Shown one piece after another: positions 9,229 through 16,240 of a stretch of DNA of 64,000 nucleotides (position 1 is the first letter of the stretch; the number at the start of each line of letters is the position of its first letter). Source of the stretch: Mycolicibacter nonchromogenicus (GTDB taxonomy: Bacteria > Actinomycetota > Actinomycetes > Mycobacteriales > Mycobacteriaceae). The translations under genes were made by a program, and so were the position numbers. Location of the stretch: contig NZ_LQPI01000042.1 of assembly GCF_002101775.1 (NCBI RefSeq), positions 124,001 through 188,000 on the forward strand, read 5' to 3'. A model generated the notes under the pieces. The model did not search any database, had not been told where the DNA came from, and saw only the letters and a list, made by a program, of their open reading frames with translations.

Positions 9229-10620
9229 TTGATCACTGTGCGTCGCATCTACACGGCCCTCGCCGCAGCCATGCTTGCTGTCTGCGCCCTGACCGGCGCC
9301 GCCAGCCTGCCGTCCGCGCGCCCCGGCGCCGCCCCGTCGCTCGCCGCGCCGCAACTGATCCACCTGGAGACGGTCAGCCTTGTCAACGCAGAGACCAGCG
9401 ATGTCAGCACCCAGGTGTTCGGGGTGGCCGACTCCGAGCTGTACAACCTGAGTCAAGCCGACCTTGTTGCCCAGCTCGCCGAGGTCCGCGATCTCGGGGT
9501 CACCGATCTGCGCCTGGGCGTGCCGTGGCTCTACATCCAGCCCACGGCCACCACCTACGAATGGGCCCAGATGGACACCGTGATCACCACGGCGCATTCG
9601 ATGGGCTTTACGATCACCGCCGCCATCACCGGCACTCCCGCCTGGAACGGCCCCATCATCTCCGGCGCACCCGACCCGACCGCCTATGCGAATTTCGCCG
9701 CCGAGGTCGCCGAACGCTACGGCGACGAAATCTCGGCCTATGAGATCTGGAACGAACCCAACGGGGTGATCTTCTACTCCCCGGTCAGCGCCGAGTCCTA
9801 CACCACCGTGCTGCAGGCCGCCTACGCCGCGATCAAGGATGTCGACCCCGACGCCACCGTGCTGGCCGGAGCGCTGGGCGCGACCACCACCATCGCCGGG
9901 CTCAGCGTCAGTCCCCAGGAGTTCCTGGAGCAGATGTACGCCAGTGGGGCCCAGGGCTATTTCGACGCGGTGAGCTACCACCCCTACCACTACACGATGC
10001 CGTTCTCCGCAGGACTGGGCGTGACCAATTCACCTCTGGACCAGGTTCTGGCCCTGAATGCGATCATGGCCGCCAACGGTGACGGCGATCTGAAGATCTG
10101 GGCCACCGAGTACGGCCTTCCCACCACCCCGGTGTTCGGAGTGAGCGAAGCCGTACAGGCCAGCTTCCTCGAAGACTTCCTGATCGCCTGGTCAAAGCTC
10201 CCGTTCACCGGCCCGGCGTTTGTCTACAGCGCGCAAGATGTGGCGACCGGAATGCTCAACCACGAGGCCAACTTCGGGCTGTTCACCGACGACGGCACCC
10301 CCAAACCGGCCGCCGAGGTGCTGGCCAACCTGATCGCCGCCGGCGCCAACGGCGTCCTGCCGGACTACACCGCCCCACCGCTTCCCGAAGCCGAGGCGAT
10401 CTACATCCAGCTGGCCTCGCTGGTCTCCGGTTTGATCAATCAGAGCCTGATCATCCCCAACGTCCTGATGGGGGCGATCTACGAAGTGCTGCCGGAGCCC
10501 CTGCAGCAGGCGTTCACCGCGTTGTCCGACTTCATCACCGCGGCCACCACCGAATTTCTGGAGGCCACCAAACCACTGGTCGTGGACACCATCAGCATCT
10601 TGCTCGACCTCGGGTTCTAG
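9229..10620 (+). CDS. Secreted glycoside hydrolase (clan GH-A, cellulase/GH39-like)
   Basis: Exported protein of 463 residues with a Sec signal peptide of about 35 residues (hydrophobic LAAAMLAVCALTGAA, Ala-rich cleavage region). The catalytic (beta/alpha)8 domain shows both clan GH-A carboxylates: the acid/base in EIWNEPN (Glu176) and the nucleophile in WATEYGLP (Glu294). The substrate is not evident, but a beta-linked glycan of host, plant or self envelope is likely. About 85 residues after the catalytic domain form a Pro-rich linker and a hydrophobic helical tail of unknown role. Translation starts at TTG 9229 or GTG 9238. It stands alone, convergent with the TetR gene. Confidence 0.82.
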   Translation: MITVRRIYTALAAAMLAVCALTGAASLPSARPGAAPSLAAPQLIHLETVSLVNAETSDVSTQVFGVADSELYNLSQADLVAQLAEVRDLGVTDLRLGVPWLYIQPTATTYEWAQMDTVITTAHSMGFTITAAITGTPAWNGPIISGAPDPTAYANFAAEVAERYGDEISAYEIWNEPNGVIFYSPVSAESYTTVLQAAYAAIKDVDPDATVLAGALGATTTIAGLSVSPQEFLEQMYASGAQGYFDAVSYHPYHYTMPFSAGLGVTNSPLDQVLALNAIMAANGDGDLKIWATEYGLPTTPVFGVSEAVQASFLEDFLIAWSKLPFTGPAFVYSAQDVATGMLNHEANFGLFTDDGTPKPAAEVLANLIAAGANGVLPDYTAPPLPEAEAIYIQLASLVSGLINQSLIIPNVLMGAIYEVLPEPLQQAFTALSDFITAATTEFLEATKPLVVDTISILLDLGF

Positions 10621-10650
10621 CGACCCCGCCTGGATCAGCCGAACAGGCGT

Positions 10651-11388
10651 TCAGGCGACCGGTTGAGTCCGGACCGCCGAATGGATCGGCTGATCAGGGT
10701 CCATCTCGATGCCGAGGTTCTGGGCGGTTCCACTGACAACGCTGATCATGATCGTGGTCAGGTAATCCACAAAAGTCTCGCGGGGCATGCGCCGCGGGCT
10801 GTCCAGTTCCGGCCCCAGCCACCAGTCGGTGGCAGAGGTAGCACTCCCGAACGCCGCGAAAGCGGCCAGATCCAGCGCCCCGCGGTTGAGGTCCAGGTCC
10901 TGTAGTTCGTTGTTGATCATCTCGGCCATCGCCAATGTGATGGTCCGGCCCTCGTTGAGAGCACGCATCCGCGACTCGGACTGCGCGCGCGCCCTTCCCT
11001 GGATGAAGAACCGCAGGACATTGGGGTGCTCGTCCACCAACGCGACGTACTCTTCGACGCTGCGCTGGACGATGTCGCGCAGCGAGTTGGTGGCGACATC
11101 GATGGAGGCGAAGATCGCCGTCCACAGGTCATCACGCAGCCGGGCGCCGACCGCCTCGAACAAGTCGTCCTTGTCGGCGAAGTGCCGGTAGATCTTGGGC
11201 TTGGCGGTGCCGGCTTCCTCGGCGATCTCGCGCACGCTCACTTCGGGGCCAACCCGGTCGATGGACCGGAAGGCGGCGTCGACGATCTCGCGGCGGACCT
11301 TCTTGCGGTGCTCACGCCAACGCTCACTGCGCGCGTCGACCTTCTGCCCACCATTTTCGGTCGGCTTGGGTTTAGGGGTTCCGCGCAC
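10651..11388 (-). CDS. TetR-family transcriptional regulator
   Basis: Repressor of about 245 residues. The TetR helix-turn-helix is clear near the N-terminus (IAEEAGTAKPKIYRHFADKDDLFEAV); the rest is an all-helical ligand-binding domain. It corresponds to M. tuberculosis Rv3050c, between the monooxygenase and nrdE. The open frame runs far upstream to 12633, but that part is antisense to the reductase gene and is not coding. GTG 11388 is preferred because AAGGTG lies 7-12 bases before it; GTG 11397 is an alternative. It is divergent from the geranylgeranyl-reductase-like gene with 66 bases between, which suggests shared control. Confidence 0.88.
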   Translation of the reverse strand: MRGTPKPKPTENGGQKVDARSERWREHRKKVRREIVDAAFRSIDRVGPEVSVREIAEEAGTAKPKIYRHFADKDDLFEAVGARLRDDLWTAIFASIDVATNSLRDIVQRSVEEYVALVDEHPNVLRFFIQGRARAQSESRMRALNEGRTITLAMAEMINNELQDLDLNRGALDLAAFAAFGSATSATDWWLGPELDSPRRMPRETFVDYLTTIMISVVSGTAQNLGIEMDPDQPIHSAVRTQPVA

Positions 11389-11454
11389 GTCAAGCACCTT
11401 ACAGCGTTGCCGTCGCTGACCTGGGCAGACCGGCGGTCGGCTACCATCGCCGCT

Positions 11455-12636
11455 GTGGTGCAGCGATTCGACCTTGCAGTTGTCGGCGGAGGTCCAGCAG
11501 GGTCGGCGGCCGCCTGGCAGGCCAGGCAGGCCGGCGCGAGCGTCGTGGTCTTGGACAAGGCGGAGTTCCCGCGGGATAAGCCCTGCGGTGATGGGCTGAC
11601 CGCGCGGGCGGTCAGCTATCTGCAGAAGATGGGCCTGGCCGAGGAGGTGGACAAGTTCCACCGGGTGAACCGGGTGAAGGTGTTCAGCCCCAGCGAGTGG
11701 GAGCTGTCGTTTCCGCGCCGCCCGGGCATGCCCGACCACGGCTACGTCGCACGCCGGCCCGAGCTGGACACGCTGCTGCTCAAGCATGCCGAATCGGCCG
11801 GTGCGCAGGTCCGGCAGTCGGCCGAGGCCGCCGGCCCGGTGCTCGACGACACGGGCCGCGTGGTCGGTGTGCTGCTCAAGGGCGGCGAGAAGGTGCTGGC
11901 CGACGCGGTGATCGCCGCCGACGGCGCCTACTCGCCCATCAAGCGGGCGCTGAAGCTCGACTCGGCCTACAACGGCTACTCCGCGATCGCGATCCGGGCC
12001 GAGATGCCCGCCGTCCGGCCGGACGTCGACTCCCTCGACATCTATCTGAAGCTGGTCTTTCAGGGCGACCAGCTGCCCGGCTACGGGTGGGTGTTCCCGC
12101 TGGGTGGCGGCCGGGTCAACATCGGCCTGGGTTACGTCAACAGCTACAAGAACTGGCAGGCCATCAACGCCACCCACTTCCTCGGCGACTTCCTCGAGAC
12201 GCTGCCACGGGAGTGGGAACTGCCGTCGATCAGCGAACTCAAGCAGTCCAAGACCGTGCGTGCCTGGCGCCTGCCCATGGGCTTCACCGCGTGGCCGCCC
12301 TGGCGGCCGGGCGTGCTGTTCGCCGGAGACTCCTTGGGTGCCGGCAGGCCGACCTCGGGCGCCGGGATCTCCAAGGCGCTGGAGTCGGGACTGGCCGCCG
12401 GCGAGTGTGCGGTGTCGGCGCTGCTCAACGGCGGACCCGACGATTTCACCAACTACGCGCAGCGGATGGAGGCGGCCTGGGGCCGTGAGTACCGGCGCGG
12501 CCGGTTCTTCCACAAACTGGCCGGCAAGCCGGCACTGGCCAACGCCGGACTCAAGCTGCTCGACAACGCGCGCTTCCGCGATCTGCTGCTCACCCGGCTG
12601 TACCGGGGCCAGGAAGGGCCGGCGCACACCCACTGA
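11455..12636 (+). CDS. Geranylgeranyl-reductase-family FAD oxidoreductase
   Basis: Flavoprotein of about 393 residues (GTG 11455 or GTG 11458). It has the N-terminal FAD motif VVGGGPAGSAAA, the family signature PRDKPCGDGLT, and the second FAD motif LFAGDSLGAG. Members saturate isoprenoid chains; the relative MenJ (Rv0561c) reduces one double bond of the menaquinone side chain, but this protein is a divergent paralogue and its substrate could be another polyprenyl lipid. At the second flavin contact the usual GDAA is replaced by GDSLGAG. The divergent TetR gene probably regulates it. Confidence 0.87.
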   Translation: MVQRFDLAVVGGGPAGSAAAWQARQAGASVVVLDKAEFPRDKPCGDGLTARAVSYLQKMGLAEEVDKFHRVNRVKVFSPSEWELSFPRRPGMPDHGYVARRPELDTLLLKHAESAGAQVRQSAEAAGPVLDDTGRVVGVLLKGGEKVLADAVIAADGAYSPIKRALKLDSAYNGYSAIAIRAEMPAVRPDVDSLDIYLKLVFQGDQLPGYGWVFPLGGGRVNIGLGYVNSYKNWQAINATHFLGDFLETLPREWELPSISELKQSKTVRAWRLPMGFTAWPPWRPGVLFAGDSLGAGRPTSGAGISKALESGLAAGECAVSALLNGGPDDFTNYAQRMEAAWGREYRRGRFFHKLAGKPALANAGLKLLDNARFRDLLLTRLYRGQEGPAHTH

Positions 12637-12654
12637 GGGCGCACGTCGACTACG

Positions 12655-13368
12655 TCAGCGTCGGCCGCGCTGAGCTCGGCCCGGCTTGCGTGCGACCTTG
12701 CCGGCGGCGGCTCGGGCGGCCTGCTTGGCAAGGGTCTTCTCCCGCGCGCTGCGCTTCGGTGCGGGCTCGGACTGGCCCCGCGACGAACCGGGTCTGCGGC
12801 CGCGCACGATGCCGACGAACTCGTCCACCAGCTCCGACTGCGGTCCTTCGGGGAAGGCGAGCGACACCGGGCAGGTGGGCGCGTCGCTGATCCGGCGGTA
12901 CGTCAGGTCTTTGCGGTGATACAGCCGCGCCAGTGACTGCGGAACGATCAGCGCGCCCAACCCGGCGGCGACGAGTTCTATTGCGTCCTTGGTGGTTTCC
13001 GGGCGATGGTCGATCGGGTTGCCCGGCGCCTCCGCCCAGCCGACGACGTCGTCGAGTGGAAGCAGCAACGGCTCGCCGTCGAGGTCCGCCGAGGTGATCT
13101 CATCAACGGCGCTGAAGACGTGGTCTTTGGGCACCACGACCACCGTCGTCTCCTCGTAGAGCGGGATACCAGCCAGCCCCGCGGTGTCGGGCCCCGGCCG
13201 CAGCAGCGCCAGGTCGACGGTGCCGGCCCGCACCGCGGCGGCCGCCTCGGCGGCTTCCACGGGGTGCAGCAGCAACGGAATGTCCGGATGCCGTTCCGCC
13301 CACACTCGTGCCCACTTCGCGGGCGTCCCGCCGGGGACGTAGCCGAGGGTGAGGGAGGTCGGGTTCAC
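12655..13368 (-). CDS. LysR-type substrate-binding domain without HTH, with basic C-terminal tail
   Basis: Protein of 237 residues that begins directly at the first strand of a LysR effector-binding fold (LTLGYVPGGTPAKWAR) and continues through both lobes to about residue 190. No N-terminal winged helix-turn-helix is encoded upstream. The last 45 residues are rich in Arg, Lys and Ala (RSAREKTLAKQAARAAAGK) and resemble histone-like or RNA-binding tails. The start is GTG at 13368. Inference: a ligand sensor that may bind nucleic acid through the tail or act by partner binding. Its function is unknown. Confidence 0.78.
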   Translation of the reverse strand: MNPTSLTLGYVPGGTPAKWARVWAERHPDIPLLLHPVEAAEAAAAVRAGTVDLALLRPGPDTAGLAGIPLYEETTVVVVPKDHVFSAVDEITSADLDGEPLLLPLDDVVGWAEAPGNPIDHRPETTKDAIELVAAGLGALIVPQSLARLYHRKDLTYRRISDAPTCPVSLAFPEGPQSELVDEFVGIVRGRRPGSSRGQSEPAPKRSAREKTLAKQAARAAAGKVARKPGRAQRGRR

Positions 13369-13445
13369 CGCCTCAGGCTACCGAGGGGCTTCAGGACCAG
13401 CGCAAAGCGCGCGAGGACTGGCCCCGCAGTGCCCGCCGGCCCGAA

Positions 13446-14255
13446 TCAGCGCTTACGGGCGGTCAGCAGCAGATACTCCCAACCCATCGACCCGCTGCGC
13501 AGCGCGCGATCGCCCAACGCCGCGATGTCGGCGTCGAGTGCGGCCACGCGATCCGGGTCGTCGGCGATGCCCCGGTAGGCGGCGATGGTCGGCCCGTAAT
13601 TCGCCTTGAAGTAGTCCCGGAACGCGGCGCCGTCGGCGAAGGCGGAGACCGGCAGTTCGCGACGTTGCATCGCCACATCGGCAACCCGTTCCCCGAGCAG
13701 GGCGCGCGCATAGGGTTCGCCGCCCCACAGCGGCGGCGCGCCGACCCCCGCCGGGGGCGCAGGCACGTACGGCTTCATGGTGGCGAACAGTTGCCCGATG
13801 AAACCCTCAGGCGTCCAACTGATCACACCGATGCGGCCACCGGAGCGGCAGACGCGGATCAGCTCGTCGGCAGCCGACTGATGGTGTGGTGCGAACATCA
13901 CGCCGATGCAGGACATCACCACGTCGAACTCGTCGTCGTCGAACGGCAGCGCCTCGGCGTTGGCCTCGCGCCAATCCAGCACCACACCGCGTTCCGCGGC
14001 CGTCTCGCGCCCGCGTTGCACCAATTGCGGGCAGAGATCGCTGGCCACGACGCGCGCGCCGGTGGCCGCAGCGGGGATCGCGGCATTGCCGGTTCCCGCG
14101 GCAACATCGAGCACGCGGTCGGCCGGCCCGATCCCGCAGGCGCTCACCAGTTCCGGCCCCAACGGCGCCACCACGTCGGCGGCTATCGCCGCATAGTCAC
14201 CCAACGCCCACAGCGCACGGTGCTTGGCCTCAATGTCATTGACTACAGCGGTCAT
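13446..14255 (-). CDS. Class I SAM-dependent methyltransferase
   Basis: Cytosolic methyltransferase of 269 residues. Motif I (VLDVAAGTGN) lies near residues 47-56, the acidic loop (VVASDLCPQL) follows, and the LPFDDDEFDVVMSCIGVMFAP region matches the UbiE/Methyltransf_11 group. The acceptor substrate cannot be inferred. The ATG at 14255 is chosen because the longer open frame would begin inside the regulatory dyad. The gene is divergent from an HxlR regulator with a strong dyad between them, which makes it the likely main target of that regulator. Confidence 0.88.
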   Translation of the reverse strand: MTAVVNDIEAKHRALWALGDYAAIAADVVAPLGPELVSACGIGPADRVLDVAAGTGNAAIPAAATGARVVASDLCPQLVQRGRETAAERGVVLDWREANAEALPFDDDEFDVVMSCIGVMFAPHHQSAADELIRVCRSGGRIGVISWTPEGFIGQLFATMKPYVPAPPAGVGAPPLWGGEPYARALLGERVADVAMQRRELPVSAFADGAAFRDYFKANYGPTIAAYRGIADDPDRVAALDADIAALGDRALRSGSMGWEYLLLTARKR

Positions 14256-14313
14256 CGATTCACCTTCCTGTCGAACCCTGTGAGCCCATCGTCGGTCCGC
14301 CCGGCACACGCAT

Positions 14314-14357
14314 CCAGTACTAGATCTGTAGCGACCGCGCTACAGAATCTGTACTGG
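14314..14357. promoter_or_regulatory. 44-bp dyad between methyltransferase and HxlR genes
   Basis: Two 20-base arms (14314-14333, CCAGTACTAGATCTGTAGCG; 14338-14357) pair except for a short central mismatch stretch, around a 4-base spacer. The inner part CTGTAGCG-N4-CGCTACAG is perfect. It sits midway between the divergent starts. HxlR regulators are dimers that bind such dyads, so this is a good operator candidate. Confidence 0.65.
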
Positions 14358-14409
14358 GCAGGCGGGCTGCGAGACCATAGATTTCAGGTGGTCCACGAAA
14401 GGTACGCAG

Positions 14410-15084
14410 ATGTCGGGATACAACCAGTTCTGCCCCATGGCCAAGGCTATGGAGCTGCTCGATGAACGCTGGACATTGCTGGTGGTGCGCGAACTGCTGC
14501 TCGGCAGCACCCACTTCAACGATCTGCGCCGCGGCGTCCCCAAGATGTCGCCGGCGCTGCTCTCCAAGCGGCTCAAGTCGCTGGTCCGCGCCGGAGTCGT
14601 CGAGCGCACCGAAACCGACGGCCGTGCAACGTATTCCCTCACCCCATGCGGCAAAGAGCTGGCCGGGGTGGTGGAGGCGCTCACCGCGTGGGGGGTGCGT
14701 TGGATCGGCGACCTCGGCGACGCCGACCTCGACCCGCACCTGCTGTTCTGGGACATCCGCCGCACCATCCCGATCGGTAACTGGCCGCGGACACGCACCA
14801 CCCTGGAATTCACTCTGGGCGGGGTGCCTGCCAAGGCGTCGCGATGGTGGCTGGTGGTCGCCAACGGCGAGGCCGAGGTGTGCGACTTCGACCCCGGTTA
14901 CGAGGTGACCGGCACTGTCGAGACCAGCCTGGCCGTCCTGACCCGGATCTGGCGCGGGGACCTCGGTTGGTCAGTTGCCATGCGCGACGGCGGTGTCGCA
15001 CTGTCGGGACCCACCGATGTGCGTCGAGCCATCCCCACCTGGATCGGGCAGGGCCGGGCCGCCTCGGTGCCCCGGCCGGCCTGA
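14410..15084 (+). CDS. HxlR-family regulator with C-terminal sterol-carrier-like domain
   Basis: Transcriptional regulator of 224 residues. The N-terminal HxlR winged helix includes CPMAKAMELLDERWTLLVVREL and LSKRLKSLVRAGVVER (about residues 8-75). The remaining ~110 residues resemble an SCP2-like lipid-binding fold, a combination seen in actinobacterial HxlR proteins, and could sense a hydrophobic ligand. The conserved Cys8 before the first helix may be redox-active, as in some HxlR members. It is divergent from the methyltransferase and probably binds the dyad between them. Confidence 0.9.
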   Translation: MSGYNQFCPMAKAMELLDERWTLLVVRELLLGSTHFNDLRRGVPKMSPALLSKRLKSLVRAGVVERTETDGRATYSLTPCGKELAGVVEALTAWGVRWIGDLGDADLDPHLLFWDIRRTIPIGNWPRTRTTLEFTLGGVPAKASRWWLVVANGEAEVCDFDPGYEVTGTVETSLAVLTRIWRGDLGWSVAMRDGGVALSGPTDVRRAIPTWIGQGRAASVPRPA

Positions 15085-15090
15085 ATACGC

Positions 15091-15167
15091 TCAGGGCAGG
15101 TTGAGCTGCCAGGACACTCCGAATCGGTCGTTGACCCAGGCGAACGCGGTGGAGAAGCCGTAGGCGC
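15091..15167 (-). pseudogene. 3' remnant of a VOC/glyoxalase-family (PhnB-like) gene
   Basis: Immediately after the TAG stop of the 3-hydroxyacyl-CoA dehydrogenase, the minus strand reads GAYGFSTAF-AWVNDRFGVS-WQLNLP and a stop. The DRFGVSWQ ending is the standard C-terminus of PhnB-like VOC proteins. No start or upstream part of such a gene exists here because the neighbouring dehydrogenase occupies the space. It is best explained as the surviving end of a gene truncated by a deletion that brought the dehydrogenase next to it. Confidence 0.62.
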
Positions 15168-16025
15168 CTATTGGTTGTAGTCGTAGAAGCCAGCGCCCGC
15201 GGCTGCTCCGGTACGACCCTTGTCGATGTAGTTCTCTTTGAGCCACGCGGCGAGTTTCTGGTCGTGCTCGTCACCGTGGGCCATCATGTTGTACGGGGTA
15301 CTCAGTCCGATGATGTCGTAAATCTGGAACGGGCCCATCGGAGAGCCTGTGTCGGTTCGCCACACCTCGTCGACCACATTGGGTTCGGCATAGCCGCCGG
15401 CGACCAGCGACAGTGCAGCGTTGAGGAACGGGATCAGCAGCGAATTCAGCAGGTAGCCGGCGACCTCCTTCTTGATCGGAATGGGGACCATTCCGATCTC
15501 CTTCGCAAACTCAACCACGGTTTCGAAAACCTCCGGCGAGGTTTGCGGCGTGCCCATGATCTCCGCAGTGTTGAATTGCCACACCATGTTGGCGAAATGC
15601 ATGGCCAGGAATCTGTCTGGCCGCCCTGTCGCGTCCGCAATCGCACTGGGCAACAGCGACGACGAGTTTGTGGCGAAGATCGTCCGCTCCGGCGCCGCCT
15701 GATTGAGCTTGGCAAACGTATCCCGTTTGAGCTGTAGGATCTCTGGGATCGCCTCGATCACAATGTCCGCATCGGCGACCGCCGCAGCCAGATCGCAGGA
15801 GTAGCCGATGCGGGCGAGGGCTTTATCGGCAGCTTCAGCCTCTGCATCGGGAAACGCGGCCCGGTAAGTGTCCACCAGTCCAGTGAACGTGGTCTTCGCC
15901 GCAGCCAAAGCCGCTTCGTTGATGTCGTACGCGGTGACCGAGAAACCCTTGTAAGCGGTTTGAAACGCAATCTGCGCGCCTAGAACACCGGTGCCCAAGA
16001 CAAGAACCTTGCTGATATCGCTCAA
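15168..16025 (-). CDS. 3-hydroxyacyl-CoA dehydrogenase (3-hydroxybutyryl-CoA type)
   Basis: NAD-dependent dehydrogenase of 285 residues, stand-alone form, oxidising 3-hydroxyacyl-CoA in beta-oxidation or reducing it in the reverse direction. The N-terminal Rossmann motif is VLGTGVLGAQIA. The catalytic region shows ATNSSSLLPS and AMHFANMVWQFNTAE, where His is followed by FANM instead of the usual FNP(V/A), a variant seen in part of this family. The C-terminal helical domain (GSPMGPFQIYDIIGL) is complete. A perfect palindrome (16046-16061) just upstream suggests repressor control, but no regulator gene is adjacent. The stop directly abuts a VOC gene remnant. Confidence 0.9.
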   Translation of the reverse strand: MSDISKVLVLGTGVLGAQIAFQTAYKGFSVTAYDINEAALAAAKTTFTGLVDTYRAAFPDAEAEAADKALARIGYSCDLAAAVADADIVIEAIPEILQLKRDTFAKLNQAAPERTIFATNSSSLLPSAIADATGRPDRFLAMHFANMVWQFNTAEIMGTPQTSPEVFETVVEFAKEIGMVPIPIKKEVAGYLLNSLLIPFLNAALSLVAGGYAEPNVVDEVWRTDTGSPMGPFQIYDIIGLSTPYNMMAHGDEHDQKLAAWLKENYIDKGRTGAAAGAGFYDYNQ

Positions 16026-16045
16026 GCTAAACAGACTCCTTCTAA

Positions 16046-16061
16046 TTATCGTGTCCGATAA
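16046..16061. promoter_or_regulatory. Perfect palindrome upstream of the 3-hydroxyacyl-CoA dehydrogenase
   Basis: TTATCG-TGTC-CGATAA is a perfect 6-base inverted repeat 21-36 bases before the start codon. Size and position fit a TetR-type operator, probably overlapping the promoter. The cognate regulator is not nearby. Confidence 0.5.
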
Positions 16062-16240
16062 ATCAGTGCCTCAACAGTATGTTCCCTGGGCCCGACCGGT
16101 TAGTGCCGGAATGGCCCGGAAAGGGCAAAGCCATTCACACAGCACCATCGGCGGTGCAGCCCATACATTCGCCTAGCCGACGGAGTTTCCTGCTCGCACG
16201 GCGACGCCGACGCCGATCGAGCAGCTGACCGCGAAGCCGC

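Noticed and set aside
11389-12633. Upstream half of the 660-codon minus-strand frame that ends with the TetR gene
   Set aside because: Only the last ~245 codons show TetR similarity; the rest is antisense to the geranylgeranyl-reductase gene.
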